13,987 nt of DNA from JAAYPI01 sp036734385 (GCA_036734385.1 DAIMYQ010000039.1:1-13987), one strand, 5' to 3'. Positions 6,490 to 13,987 are shown, counted from the stretch's first letter. Translations and numbers: made by a program. The notes: generated from the sequence alone by a model not told the origin.

Positions 6490-8388
6490 ATGGCAGAAAA
6501 AAAATTAAATCTTTTAGCAGATTTTCCTGAAATTACCACGGAAAAGTGGATGGAAAAAATCACTGTTGACCTTAAGGGTGCAGATTTTGCTAAAAAGCTT
6601 GTTTGGCGTACTGATGAAGGCTTTGAAGTAATGCCCTTTTATCGTCAAGGAGATGTCGAATCATTAAAGAGCTTGGATTCGGCTCCGGGCAAATTCCCTT
6701 ACGTAAGAGGAACCAAAGCAAATAACGATTGGTTTGTACGTCAGGATATTGAAGTTGAAGACGCAAAAAGTGCTAATAAGAAAGCATTGGAACTCCTCAA
6801 CAAAGGAATTACCTCGTTGGGTTTTCAAATTAAAAAAGATGCCCTTGATGCAAATTACATCTCGACATTATTGAATGGTATTTGTGCTGACTGCGTAGAA
6901 TTAAATTTTAAAATATGTGTTAAAAGTGGTGCCGACTTGGCCAATCTTTTAGTGGCATACTTTAACACTCAAAAATACGACTTGACCAAATTGCAAGGTT
7001 CTATCAATTGTGACCCCATAGACAGAATACTTCGTAAAGGTAAAGATATTGAAAAAGAATTTATTGTATCGAAATTGAAGGCTGTAGTAGAGGCTGCGTC
7101 CGTTTTGCCATTTTACCGAGTGGTTGCTGTCAATGTAACAACATTAAACAATGCAGGAGCCTATATTTCTCAAGAATTGGGTTATGCTTTAGCTTGGGGT
7201 AACGAATACCTTTCTTCTCTTGTAGAAGCAGGAGTTGATAGTTCTTTGGCTGCTAAAAAAATCAAATTTAATTTTGGTGTTGGTGGAAATTATTTCATGG
7301 AAATTGCAAAATTCCGTGCTGCCCGTCTTCTTTGGGCTAAAATAGTAGAAGCATACAAACCTGTTTGTCGTAGAAAAGAATGCCCTAATACAGCACCGGA
7401 CGGAACATGTCTTTGTGCTGCAAAAATGAAAATTCATGCAGAAACTTCCATTTACAATAAAACTGTTTTTGATGCCAGTGTAAATATGCTTCGTACACAA
7501 ACGGAAGCTATGAGTGCCGCATTAGGAGGAGTCGATTCCATGATTGTTAATCCATACGATATAACATTCAAAGCTAGCGATGATTTTTCCGAACGTATTG
7601 CTCGTAACCAACAATTACTATTGAAGGAAGAATCTCACTTTGATAAAGTGAGCGACCCTGCTGCGGGTTCTTACTACATCGAAACATTGACTGCTAAAAT
7701 AGCAGAACAAGCTTGGAAAGTATTTCTCGATGTAGAAAATAACGGTGGATTTTTTGCCTTGGTAGAAGCCGGAAAAGTTCAACAAGAAATGAAAGATATC
7801 AGTGCGAAACGTGAAAAATATGTTGCTTCTCGTAGAGAAGTTTTACTTGGAACCAACCAATTTCCTAATTTTACGGAAAAAGCATCTGATAAAGTAACTA
7901 AAAAATCAGCAAAGTGTGGTTGCGGTTGTGGGTGTGATAGCAAAGATGTTGTTCCCCAAACTCGTGCTGCCGAACAATTTGAAGTATTACGCTTTGCCAC
8001 AGAAGCTGCGGCTAAACAACCAAAAGTATTTATGTTGACAATAGGTAGTTTGTCCATGCGTTTGGCTCGGTCTCAATTTTCATCTAACTTCTTTGCTTGT
8101 GCCGGATATGAAATTGTCGATAATTTAGGTTTCGAAACCGTTGAAGAAGGTGTAAAAGCGGCTTTACATGCAAAAGCTGATATTGTCGTTCTTTGTTCTA
8201 GTGATGATGAATACGCAGAATTTGCTCCTGCTGCATATGACTTATTGAAAGGTAAAGCTTTATTTGTAGTTGCAGGTGCTCCTGCTTGCATGGACGATTT
8301 GAAAGCCAAAGGAATAGAGTCCTTTATTCATGTGAAATCCAATGTATTGGAAACCTTGAAAGAGTTTAATGCTAAACTTGTGAAATAA
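6490..8388 (+). CDS. mutA: Methylmalonyl-CoA mutase small (non-catalytic) subunit
   Basis: MutA partners MutB in the adenosylcobalamin-dependent mutase that interconverts succinyl-CoA and (R)-methylmalonyl-CoA. The 632 residues form a barrel domain (to about 470) and a flavodoxin-like C-terminal domain (about 510-632). It is the non-catalytic subunit: the catalytic Tyr-His pair of the large subunit is replaced by Thr217-Thr218 (NVTTLNNAGA), and the cobalt-binding DxHxxG is replaced by GSLSMRLA (519-526). Shared family motifs include FRAARLLWAKIVEAY, MLRTQTEAMSAALGG and DPAAGSYYIE. Two parts stand out: an insert before the CoA-binding strand with C293-x4-C298-x8-C307-x-C309, and the interdomain linker CGCGCGC (476-482). 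The large subunit has neither. Either could bind a metal; this is inferred from spacing only. mutB follows after 97 nt. Confidence 0.95.
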   Translation: MAEKKLNLLADFPEITTEKWMEKITVDLKGADFAKKLVWRTDEGFEVMPFYRQGDVESLKSLDSAPGKFPYVRGTKANNDWFVRQDIEVEDAKSANKKALELLNKGITSLGFQIKKDALDANYISTLLNGICADCVELNFKICVKSGADLANLLVAYFNTQKYDLTKLQGSINCDPIDRILRKGKDIEKEFIVSKLKAVVEAASVLPFYRVVAVNVTTLNNAGAYISQELGYALAWGNEYLSSLVEAGVDSSLAAKKIKFNFGVGGNYFMEIAKFRAARLLWAKIVEAYKPVCRRKECPNTAPDGTCLCAAKMKIHAETSIYNKTVFDASVNMLRTQTEAMSAALGGVDSMIVNPYDITFKASDDFSERIARNQQLLLKEESHFDKVSDPAAGSYYIETLTAKIAEQAWKVFLDVENNGGFFALVEAGKVQQEMKDISAKREKYVASRREVLLGTNQFPNFTEKASDKVTKKSAKCGCGCGCDSKDVVPQTRAAEQFEVLRFATEAAAKQPKVFMLTIGSLSMRLARSQFSSNFFACAGYEIVDNLGFETVEEGVKAALHAKADIVVLCSSDDEYAEFAPAAYDLLKGKALFVVAGAPACMDDLKAKGIESFIHVKSNVLETLKEFNAKLVK

Positions 8389-8397
8389 TAAAACAAG

Positions 8398-8454
8398 AGT
8401 TGGAATTACAAAACCAACTAATGTAATTTTCACTAATTCCTAAAGGGAATAGTG
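8398..8454 (+). other. Competing RNA hairpins between mutA and mutB
   Basis: The 97-nt spacer (8389-8485) holds several inverted repeats. AGTTGG/CCAACT (8398-8403, 8414-8419) and AATTACA/TGTAATT (8404-8410, 8422-8428) interleave, so they could not easily form together. A third stem is CACTA-TTCC/GGAA-TAGTG with one bulged A (8431-8454). GGAATTA (8402-8408) could instead pair with TAATTCC (8434-8440). No U-run follows any stem, so a simple terminator is unlikely. RNA processing or tuning of the subunit ratio is possible, but AT-rich spacers often fold by chance. Confidence 0.35.
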
Positions 8455-8485
8455 GTTAATAAATAAAAATAATAATTTTACATAT

Positions 8486-10612
8486 ATGAAACCAAATTTT
8501 AAAGAGATTAGCATTCAAGATATTACTGCTTCTTCTGCCGTGAACGAAACAGAAGAAACGTGGTTAACTCCTGAACATATTTCAGTAAAGCCTTTTTATA
8601 CAAAACAAGATACCAAAGGCATGGAGCATTTGAACTATGCTGCCGGTATTGCACCCTTTCTTCGTGGTCCATATAGCACAATGTATGTAATGCGTCCTTG
8701 GACTATTCGTCAATACGCAGGATTTTCAACCGCTGAAGAAAGTAACGCTTTTTATCGTCGAAACTTAGCTGCAGGACAAAAAGGTTTGTCCGTCGCATTT
8801 GACTTAGCAACGCATCGTGGATACGATGCTGACCATGAAAGAGTAGTAGGAGACGTTGGTAAAGCCGGTGTGTCTATTTGCTCCATTGAAGATATGAAAG
8901 TATTGTTTGACGGTATTCCATTGAATAAAATGTCCGTATCTATGACCATGAATGGTGCCGTTCTTCCTATTTTGGCTTTCTATATTAATGCCGGATTGGA
9001 ACAAGGTGCAAAATTGGAGGAAATGGCAGGAACCATTCAAAACGATATTTTGAAAGAATTTATGGTGCGTAACACGTACATTTATCCACCTAAGTTTTCT
9101 ATGAAGATTATCGCTGATATTTTCGAATATACTTCCAAAAATATGCCTAAGTTCAACTCTATTTCTATCTCGGGTTACCACATGCAAGAAGCTGGTGCAA
9201 CTGCGGATATAGAGTTAGCCTATACTTTAGCGGATGGTTTGGAATATTTACGTGCCGGTGTTAATGCAGGAATGGATATTGATGCATTTGCTCCACGTTT
9301 ATCTTTCTTTTGGGCAATTGGTACGAACCATTTTATGGAAATTGCTAAGATGCGTGCTGCTCGTCTGTTGTGGGCAAAAATCGTAAAACAATTTAACCCT
9401 AAAAATTCTAAGTCTTTAGCGTTGCGTACACACTGTCAAACTTCAGGTTGGTCATTAACGGAACAAGATCCGTTCAACAATGTTGGTCGTACTTGCATTG
9501 AAGCAATGGCGGCTGCTTTGGGGCACACACAATCTCTTCATACCAATGCGTTGGATGAAGCTATTGCTCTTCCAACCGATTTTTCAGCTCGTATTGCTCG
9601 TAATACACAAATTTATATTCAACAAGAAACCAATATTTGTCGTGAAGTTGACCCTTGGGCAGGTTCTTTTTACGTAGAATCTTTAACGAATGAATTGGCA
9701 GAAAAAGCATGGACGTTGATTGAAGAAGTTGAAAAACTGGGTGGTATGGCTGCTGCTATCGAAACCGGTGTTCCGAAAATGCGTATCGAAGAAGCTGCTG
9801 CTCGTACCCAAGCACGTATCGACTCTTGCCAACAAACCATTGTAGGTATCAACAAATATCGTTTGGAAAAAGAAGATCCAATTGATATTTTGGAGGTAGA
9901 TAACACATCCGTTCGTTTGCAACAAATTGAACGTTTGAATAAATTGAAAAAAGAACGTGACAACAATGCTGTAAAAGCAGCATTAGCCGCTATTACCAAA
10001 TGCGTGGAAACAGGTAAGGGTAATTTGCTTGAATTAGCAGTAGAAGCCGCTAAAGTTCGTGCTACTTTGGGCGAAATTTCAGATGCTTGCGAAGTGATTG
10101 TGGGGAGATATAAAGCAACAATTAGAACAATATCAGGAGTGTACAGTGCAGGAACCAAAAATGACGCAGACTTTATTAGAGCCTGCGAATTGACAGCAAA
10201 ATTTGCTAAAAAAGAAGGTCGTCAACCTCGTATTATGGTGGCAAAAATGGGACAAGATGGTCACGACCGTGGTGCTAAAGTAGTTGCTACCGGTTATGCC
10301 GATTGCGGTTTTGATGTGGATATGGGACCTTTGTTTCAAACTCCGGCTGAAGCTGCTAAGCAAGCGGTAGAAAATGATGTCCATGTGATGGGTGTTTCTT
10401 CCTTGGCTGCAGGGCACAAAACCTTGATTCCTCAGGTAATTGCAGAACTCAAAAAATTGGGTCGAGAAGATATCATTGTAATTGCCGGCGGTGTTATTCC
10501 TGCTCAGGATTATGACTTTCTCTATAAAGCAGGCGTTGCTGCCATCTTTGGACCCGGTAGTCCGGTAGCAAAAGCAGCTTGTACCATTATGGAAATCCTT
10601 TTGGCAGAGTAA
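8486..10612 (+). CDS. mutB: Methylmalonyl-CoA mutase large (catalytic) subunit
   Basis: This is the catalytic, adenosylcobalamin-binding subunit of methylmalonyl-CoA mutase, cytoplasmic, paired with MutA. The 708 residues are close to the usual length of about 715-730 and closely resemble the Propionibacterium enzyme. Residues matching known active-site positions are present: Tyr67 (STMYVMRPW), Arg195 (MVRNTYIYPP), and Tyr231-His232 (SGYHMQEAGATADIE). The substrate-binding RTHCQTSGWSL and DFSARIARNTQ segments are intact. The C-terminal B12 domain (about 580-708) has the base-off cobalt motif D591-x-H593-x-x-G596 and the GVSSLAAGH and VIAGGVIPAQD segments. In anaerobic Bacteroidales the enzyme runs from succinyl-CoA toward propionate. 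The epimerase and the MeaB-type chaperone often found nearby are not in this window. The gene ends at a strong terminator. Confidence 0.98.
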   Translation: MKPNFKEISIQDITASSAVNETEETWLTPEHISVKPFYTKQDTKGMEHLNYAAGIAPFLRGPYSTMYVMRPWTIRQYAGFSTAEESNAFYRRNLAAGQKGLSVAFDLATHRGYDADHERVVGDVGKAGVSICSIEDMKVLFDGIPLNKMSVSMTMNGAVLPILAFYINAGLEQGAKLEEMAGTIQNDILKEFMVRNTYIYPPKFSMKIIADIFEYTSKNMPKFNSISISGYHMQEAGATADIELAYTLADGLEYLRAGVNAGMDIDAFAPRLSFFWAIGTNHFMEIAKMRAARLLWAKIVKQFNPKNSKSLALRTHCQTSGWSLTEQDPFNNVGRTCIEAMAAALGHTQSLHTNALDEAIALPTDFSARIARNTQIYIQQETNICREVDPWAGSFYVESLTNELAEKAWTLIEEVEKLGGMAAAIETGVPKMRIEEAAARTQARIDSCQQTIVGINKYRLEKEDPIDILEVDNTSVRLQQIERLNKLKKERDNNAVKAALAAITKCVETGKGNLLELAVEAAKVRATLGEISDACEVIVGRYKATIRTISGVYSAGTKNDADFIRACELTAKFAKKEGRQPRIMVAKMGQDGHDRGAKVVATGYADCGFDVDMGPLFQTPAEAAKQAVENDVHVMGVSSLAAGHKTLIPQVIAELKKLGREDIIVIAGGVIPAQDYDFLYKAGVAAIFGPGSPVAKAACTIMEILLAE

Positions 10613-10638
10613 TTCAAAGAATTATAGTTAAACGAAAA

Positions 10639-10677
10639 AAAGAAGGAGATTTGCTATTAAAGCAAGTCTCCTTCTTT
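10639..10677. terminator. Bidirectional intrinsic terminator
   Basis: A 17-bp stem with one G-U pair and a 5-nt loop (ATTAA) lies between the convergent mutB and PA14-OmpA genes: outer arms AAAGAAGGAGA and TCTCCTTCTTT, inner arms TTTGCT and AGCAAG. On the minus strand the stem runs into seven consecutive T, a classic terminator for the OmpA-family gene. On the plus strand a looser T-rich stretch (ATTGTTATTTTG) follows, enough to end the mutAB transcript. Confidence 0.9.
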
Positions 10678-10694
10678 ATTGTTATTTTGTGTGA

Positions 10695-11666
10695 TTATTT
10701 AATAATTCGAAGTTCAACTCTTCTATTGGTAGCTCTGTCTTGATCATTATCGTTTTTAACCAATGGCTTTTCTTCTCCGTAACCGATGGTTTTTATTTTT
10801 TCTTTTGATATTCCTTCCGATATAAAAAAGTTGGCAATACCATCTGCTCTACGTTGAGACAAGGTTTGATTATATTCATTTGATCCTATATCGTCCGTAT
10901 GTCCTTCTATAATAATTTCTTTAAAAGTTATTCTGTCAAGGTAGTATCGTTTGATTTCTTCTAGTATTTTTTTTGTGTCATCTTGTATATTATCACTATC
11001 AAAATCGAATAATATACCGTCTTTCATGAGAATTTTTATTTCATTGGGTGTATCTTGTATCGTCAACGGATTAAGCTTTTCCAAATCGAAGGGAATATAT
11101 TCTACATTGTCAGTAGACATTTTTAATTGTAAAGCTAAGAGTAGCCGAGGACCTTGGAAGTACGTTAATCTTATTTGATGGTAACCTTTGGAGAGGGGAA
11201 TCTTTTGTATCATTTTAAGAGGTTGGTGCAAACCATCATTTTCAATAATTAATTGGTTGTCAATATACAAAAGAGAACCGTCATCAGATAATAACGAAAA
11301 GTAATAGTCCCTGGTTTTGGCTATGTAAAATGTCCCGTTATAATCTATGGCAAACCATTCAAATCTGTTCGTAATTCCTGGAAAACCGCGGTCAAATTTT
11401 GTAATGGGAATATTAATCTTTTTCGTGTAGATACTGCCTGTAGGTTTGTATTTTGAGAGCTCGGATAGTCCAGAGAAGCCCGAATCTACTAAATAAATAT
11501 CCCCTTTTAGAGAAAAAAACATTTCTTTAGTACTTCCAAATATATCATTTTTTTCCCCTTGTTTGGCGACCGACTTGGTAGTTTTGACTCTTACTTTTGT
11601 ACTCGTCTGTCCATATCCTGAAAAAAGAACGCCAAACAAACTTAAAATGATTAATAAATATCTCAT
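10695..11666 (-). CDS. Secreted PA14-OmpA fusion protein
   Basis: This exported protein probably ties an extracytoplasmic PA14 domain to peptidoglycan. I start it at the ATG at 11664-11666 (323 residues), because MRYLLIILSLFGVLFSGYGQ is a clean signal peptide cut near Gly19-Gln20; the frame is open 9 codons further upstream. A PA14-type beta-barrel domain spans about 55-195, with the hallmark YYFSLLSDDGSLLYIDN (121-137), a mode of ligand or glycan binding in that family. The C-terminal OmpA domain (about 215-323) has LFDFDSDNI, EGHTDDIGSNEYNQTLSQRR and DRATNRRVE; Asp258 and Arg273 match residues that hold meso-diaminopimelate in OmpA. There is no membrane barrel, so it is likely periplasmic or attached to the outer membrane. 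Its terminator lies at 10639-10677. The ligand is unknown. Confidence 0.9.
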   Translation of the reverse strand: MRYLLIILSLFGVLFSGYGQTSTKVRVKTTKSVAKQGEKNDIFGSTKEMFFSLKGDIYLVDSGFSGLSELSKYKPTGSIYTKKINIPITKFDRGFPGITNRFEWFAIDYNGTFYIAKTRDYYFSLLSDDGSLLYIDNQLIIENDGLHQPLKMIQKIPLSKGYHQIRLTYFQGPRLLLALQLKMSTDNVEYIPFDLEKLNPLTIQDTPNEIKILMKDGILFDFDSDNIQDDTKKILEEIKRYYLDRITFKEIIIEGHTDDIGSNEYNQTLSQRRADGIANFFISEGISKEKIKTIGYGEEKPLVKNDNDQDRATNRRVELRIIK

Positions 11667-11951
11667 GCTGTATAAATTTTGATAGAAAGGCAATAAAAAA
11701 GCTGTTACTTATAACTAAAACAATGTTTTTTATTGTTTCAGGAGTGTGATTTGTGATGTTATTTGTATTGCCAATTTGGCTTTTCATGCTGAATTACAAG
11801 CAATAAAAGTGCAAAAGTAATAAATCTATGCTAAAATACAGCTCATTTGAAACCTAAATAAATACAAAAGCAAGACGATCAATGCTGCTTTTTTACAAAA
11901 TATGAAATGAAAAAGAATAAGTTGTCAACTTGTACTTCCAATTTCAGTGTT
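11667..11951. other. 285-nt intergenic leader of the PA14-OmpA gene
   Basis: I see no gene here. TACTTTTG on the minus strand (11812-11819) matches the Bacteroides -7 box but has no good -33 partner. AAACAAT/ATTGTTT (11718-11724, 11732-11738) could form a 7-bp hairpin in the leader about 50 nt before the start. AAGTTG-T-CAACTT (11919-11931) is a 13-nt palindrome about 20 nt after the stop of the small membrane protein; on the minus strand it precedes a T-rich run and might be a weak terminator. Confidence 0.4.
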
Positions 11952-12089
11952 TTATATTCCGAAATATTTAAAAGCCTCATAAACCATAAAAACCGGCCAA
12001 ACGAGAGCTTTTAAAAATCCAAGTACGCCAATCCAAAATGTACTGGCAGTGGAGATAAAATAAATGGCTGCTCCGATAAGTCCTAATCC
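11952..12089 (-). CDS. Small membrane protein, C-terminal 45 residues (5' end in gap)
   Basis: On the minus strand, a frame open from the assembly gap to TAA at 11952-11954 encodes 45 residues. It begins GLGLIGAAIYFISTASTFW and ends WPVFMVYEAFKYFGI. Two hydrophobic stretches (about 1-15 and 17-38) separated by a small polar turn suggest a short inner-membrane protein. The pattern FWIGVLGFLKALVWP looks like a constrained membrane sequence rather than chance reading. The start is hidden in the 100-N gap. It lies downstream of the DUF1003 gene on the same strand. It could in principle be the tail of that gene, but DUF1003 proteins normally end close to where the visible DUF1003 frame meets the gap. 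I know no function for it. Confidence 0.55.
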   Translation of the reverse strand, partial: GLGLIGAAIYFISTASTFWIGVLGFLKALVWPVFMVYEAFKYFGI

Positions 12090-12189
12090 NNNNNNNNNNN
12101 NNNNNNNNNNNNNNNNNNNNNNNNNNNNNNNNNNNNNNNNNNNNNNNNNNNNNNNNNNNNNNNNNNNNNNNNNNNNNNNNNNNNNNNNN
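12090..12189. other. Assembly gap of 100 N
   Basis: Exactly 100 consecutive N, the usual placeholder for a scaffold join of unknown size. It removes the 3' end of the DUF1003 gene and the 5' end of the small membrane protein gene. Reading frames that run through it have no meaning. Confidence 0.99.
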
Positions 12190-12886
12190 TCTTCTTTTCA
12201 ACTTGTTTCAAGATGTCTTTCATCATATCAATTTGGATTTTTTGTAGTTCCAAAAGTTCCTGTTGTTGATCCATTATAAAATGATCAATTTTTTCACGTA
12301 GAGTCCTTATTTCCAGTTCGGATTTTAGGTTTATCATATAGTCTTTTTTTGCTCTATCCCTGTCTTTTTCTTCTTGTCGGTTTTGACTCATCATAATAAC
12401 GGGTGCTTGCAAGGATGCTAAACATGACAATATTAGGTTAAGAAGTATGAACGGATAAGGATCAAATCCCTTATTGATAAGCCAGAATACATTTAGAAAA
12501 ATCCAAAAGAGAATAAAAATGCCGAATGAGATAATGAATGTCCAACTACCGCCGAATGAAGCAACTTTATCAGCTACTTTTTGTCCTATAGTTGCTGTTT
12601 GTTTGTCTTCGTCTTCCACTTTGTCAGTTAAAGTAGTATCACTTGTTACAGAATTTAACACAGTTTCTTCGAGATTGGTCAATTCGCCGATTTCTTTCTT
12701 AAGGTAATCTGATATTGCTTTTTCTCTGTATTTGTTTAATTCACTCAAGGCAATAAAACTTTCGTGTGAAAATTGAGGATTGTCTTTTTGAATTAAATTT
12801 AAAACGGAATGTCTGATTGTTTTAGCCGAAACTTTTTCGGAAACCGGAAATTCCTTGTTCGAAACATCACTAAGAAACGTTTTCAT
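12190..12886 (-). CDS. DUF1003 family membrane protein (3' end in gap)
   Basis: This cytoplasmic-membrane protein of unknown function belongs to the DUF1003 family. There are 232 visible residues from the ATG at 12884-12886, and the frame is still open at the gap. The N-terminal 100 residues are soluble and charged. The family core follows: GGSWTFIISFGIFILFWIF starts the first membrane helix (about 114-137), a second helix spans about 143-167 (PFILLNLILSCLASLQAPVI), and the hallmark SQNRQEEKDR follows (167-176). A long charged helix, probably a coiled coil (about 180-232), faces the cytoplasm. Family members usually end soon after this helix, so few residues should be missing. The start lies 13 nt after the stop of the upstream secreted-protein gene, indicating co-transcription. 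Confidence 0.85.
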
Positions 12887-12899
12887 CTGTTTGTTTTTT

Positions 12900-13934
12900 T
12901 TAATTACTTTTCAAATATGGTTCTTCTCGATTAATCACTCTCATAACCTGTTTTACTCGTGTGTTCCATTCTTGTTTTACCTGAATAGCTGCAACTTTAA
13001 CTGTTACTACGATTGGGTCAATGGTATTGTCATTTAATAAAGCAAGGTATATTTTCCCCTTCAAAGGATATTTCATTTGAGAGGCTTCATTTATTACGTC
13101 TCCCTTTTTATACTGATGGAATGTTTTTCCGGCATTAAAAAGTGCCACATTATTTGCATCGGTTAAAAACCAGTACTTTACATTATCTTCACCTTGAACT
13201 TGCTTGAAATAAGAGACGCCTGTTAATGCCAAAGCAGCTAATGGACCATAATTGGATATTTTTGAGATCAGGTTTGCCGCACTGCCGATAAAGCTTGACT
13301 TTACTTTTTCATATTCAGCTTTTCCCTCTCTACCGGTTCCAATATAAAAACTCCATGATATGGTATTGTCCGGCAACGTAAAATCAATTACTTGAGAGTT
13401 CTTATTGCGATTTAATGCATTTTTTGAAGATATTTGCGGGTTTCCTGAATAAATTTCTTGTGCTATGGTATCACTTTTCACCAAAAATCTCTCTGTAGTT
13501 GGTGTGTAAGTGGTGTCTTGTACAGTTTTCCAATATACGGATGAATTAAAATTTTTAGTCAAGTCAGAGGCCGGAATTCGTTGAATTTTCATTTTACAGA
13601 TACGATCTCCAAGCACAGCATTTGAAAATCTGAATTTGTAAATACCGGTTCTTTGAACAGTTATAATTTTGTTTTTAATTTTCTTCTTCTTGTAATCCAT
13701 AAATTTAGAAGACGATGGAAGTTCTGTTATTTCAACTTCTTTCAATTCTTTTCCATTTACCTCTTCAAAGTTAAAAATCAATTGGTCGCCTTGGGCAAAC
13801 CCATAATAAAATTCTTTTTCTCCACCGGTTCCTTCAATTTTAAATGTGTTTTCAGCAACATTAACCACAGTTTTTGCAAAAAGTTGAGTGGAAGAAAGTG
13901 CAATTGCCGAAATTAGAAACATCAGTCTATTCAT
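12900..13934 (-). CDS. Secreted protein of unknown function, 344 residues
   Basis: I cannot assign this protein to a named family. Residues 1-20 are a signal peptide (MNRLMFLISAIALSSTQLFA), so it is exported. Residues 21-120 alternate hydrophobic and polar positions (EFYYGFAQGDQLIFNFEE; TGIYKFRFSNA; CKMKIQRIP), as in a beta-sandwich such as the GOLD or PPC folds; this is inferred from pattern only. The middle is polar, with VYWKTVQDTTYTPTTERF (133-150). A glycine-rich hydrophobic stretch, ISNYGPLAALALTGVSYF (226-243), resembles a short membrane-active or buried helix. A second strand-rich part (253-320) ends with a basic tail. There is one cysteine (113), no lipobox and no evident catalytic motif. 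It precedes the DUF1003 gene by 13 nt and probably leads that operon; no clear promoter is visible in the 53 nt upstream. Confidence 0.8.
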   Translation of the reverse strand: MNRLMFLISAIALSSTQLFAKTVVNVAENTFKIEGTGGEKEFYYGFAQGDQLIFNFEEVNGKELKEVEITELPSSSKFMDYKKKKIKNKIITVQRTGIYKFRFSNAVLGDRICKMKIQRIPASDLTKNFNSSVYWKTVQDTTYTPTTERFLVKSDTIAQEIYSGNPQISSKNALNRNKNSQVIDFTLPDNTISWSFYIGTGREGKAEYEKVKSSFIGSAANLISKISNYGPLAALALTGVSYFKQVQGEDNVKYWFLTDANNVALFNAGKTFHQYKKGDVINEASQMKYPLKGKIYLALLNDNTIDPIVVTVKVAAIQVKQEWNTRVKQVMRVINREEPYLKSN

Positions 13935-13987
13935 TGGTATATTTTTTATCTTGTTCTAAAATACAGTGATGTATTTTGTGTGTAGTG

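Noticed and set aside
8398..8428. H-type pseudoknot from the two interleaved stems
   Set aside because: The crossing loops would be 0 and 2 nt, too short to span stems of 6-7 bp, so competition is the better reading.
8389..8485. Cobalamin riboswitch for the B12-dependent mutase
   Set aside because: The spacer and the gap before mutA are too short, and I see no B12-box-like core.
6490..10612. Long antisense frames inside mutA and mutB
   Set aside because: They mirror strongly conserved sense proteins and show no protein-like pattern of their own.
11667..11693. Upstream in-frame start, 9 codons, for the PA14-OmpA gene
   Set aside because: It would put polar residues ahead of a clean signal peptide; the inner ATG fits better.
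11977..12279. Open frames running through the N gap on both strands
   Set aside because: They depend on translating placeholder N and on an arbitrary gap length.
1..13987. Mobile elements, CRISPR arrays, tRNA or rRNA genes
   Set aside because: I saw no transposase or integrase, terminal repeats, regular spacer repeats or RNA-gene signatures by eye.

Overview
The window looks like a chromosomal piece of an AT-rich member of the phylum Bacteroidota, probably order Bacteroidales. The evidence is a two-subunit adenosylcobalamin-dependent methylmalonyl-CoA mutase, menaquinone genes, secreted proteins of Bacteroidetes type, start codons without an obvious Shine-Dalgarno sequence, and several upstream elements matching the Bacteroides promoter form (TTTG or TTG, about 19-21 nt, TAnnTTTG). 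I see no mobile element, CRISPR array, tRNA or rRNA. Most of the window is ordinary core metabolism.

Layout. Positions 1-2638 are on the minus strand: an inner-membrane permease of the CcdA/ArsG type, an ABC-F ATPase, and the start of a secreted protein that runs off the left edge. From 2711 the plus strand carries a secreted alpha/beta hydrolase and menA. These meet a minus-strand operon tail to tail, with only 4 bp between menA and ubiE. That operon reads, in transcription order, ttcA-like tRNA thiolase, MIP18/DUF59 Fe-S assembly factor, then ubiE. Divergent from it, mutA and mutB lie on the plus strand from 6490 to 10612 and end at a strong bidirectional terminator (10639-10677). The right end is again minus strand: a 344-residue secreted protein of unknown function, a DUF1003 membrane protein interrupted by a 100-N assembly gap, the last 45 residues of a small membrane protein, and a secreted PA14-OmpA fusion.

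How the genes work together. MutA and MutB form the heterodimer that interconverts succinyl-CoA and (R)-methylmalonyl-CoA, as in propionate formation by anaerobic Bacteroidales. MenA and UbiE do the last two steps of menaquinone synthesis, the quinone such organisms use with fumarate reductase. TtcA needs a [4Fe-4S] cluster, so its translational coupling to a MIP18-type Fe-S assembly factor makes sense.

The points most worth a second look are two cysteine clusters in the non-catalytic MutA subunit, the one-sided loss of ATPase motifs in the ABC-F protein, the PA14-OmpA fusion, the short membrane protein hidden by the assembly gap, and the competing RNA pairings between mutA and mutB. I found no convincing undescribed multi-gene system.
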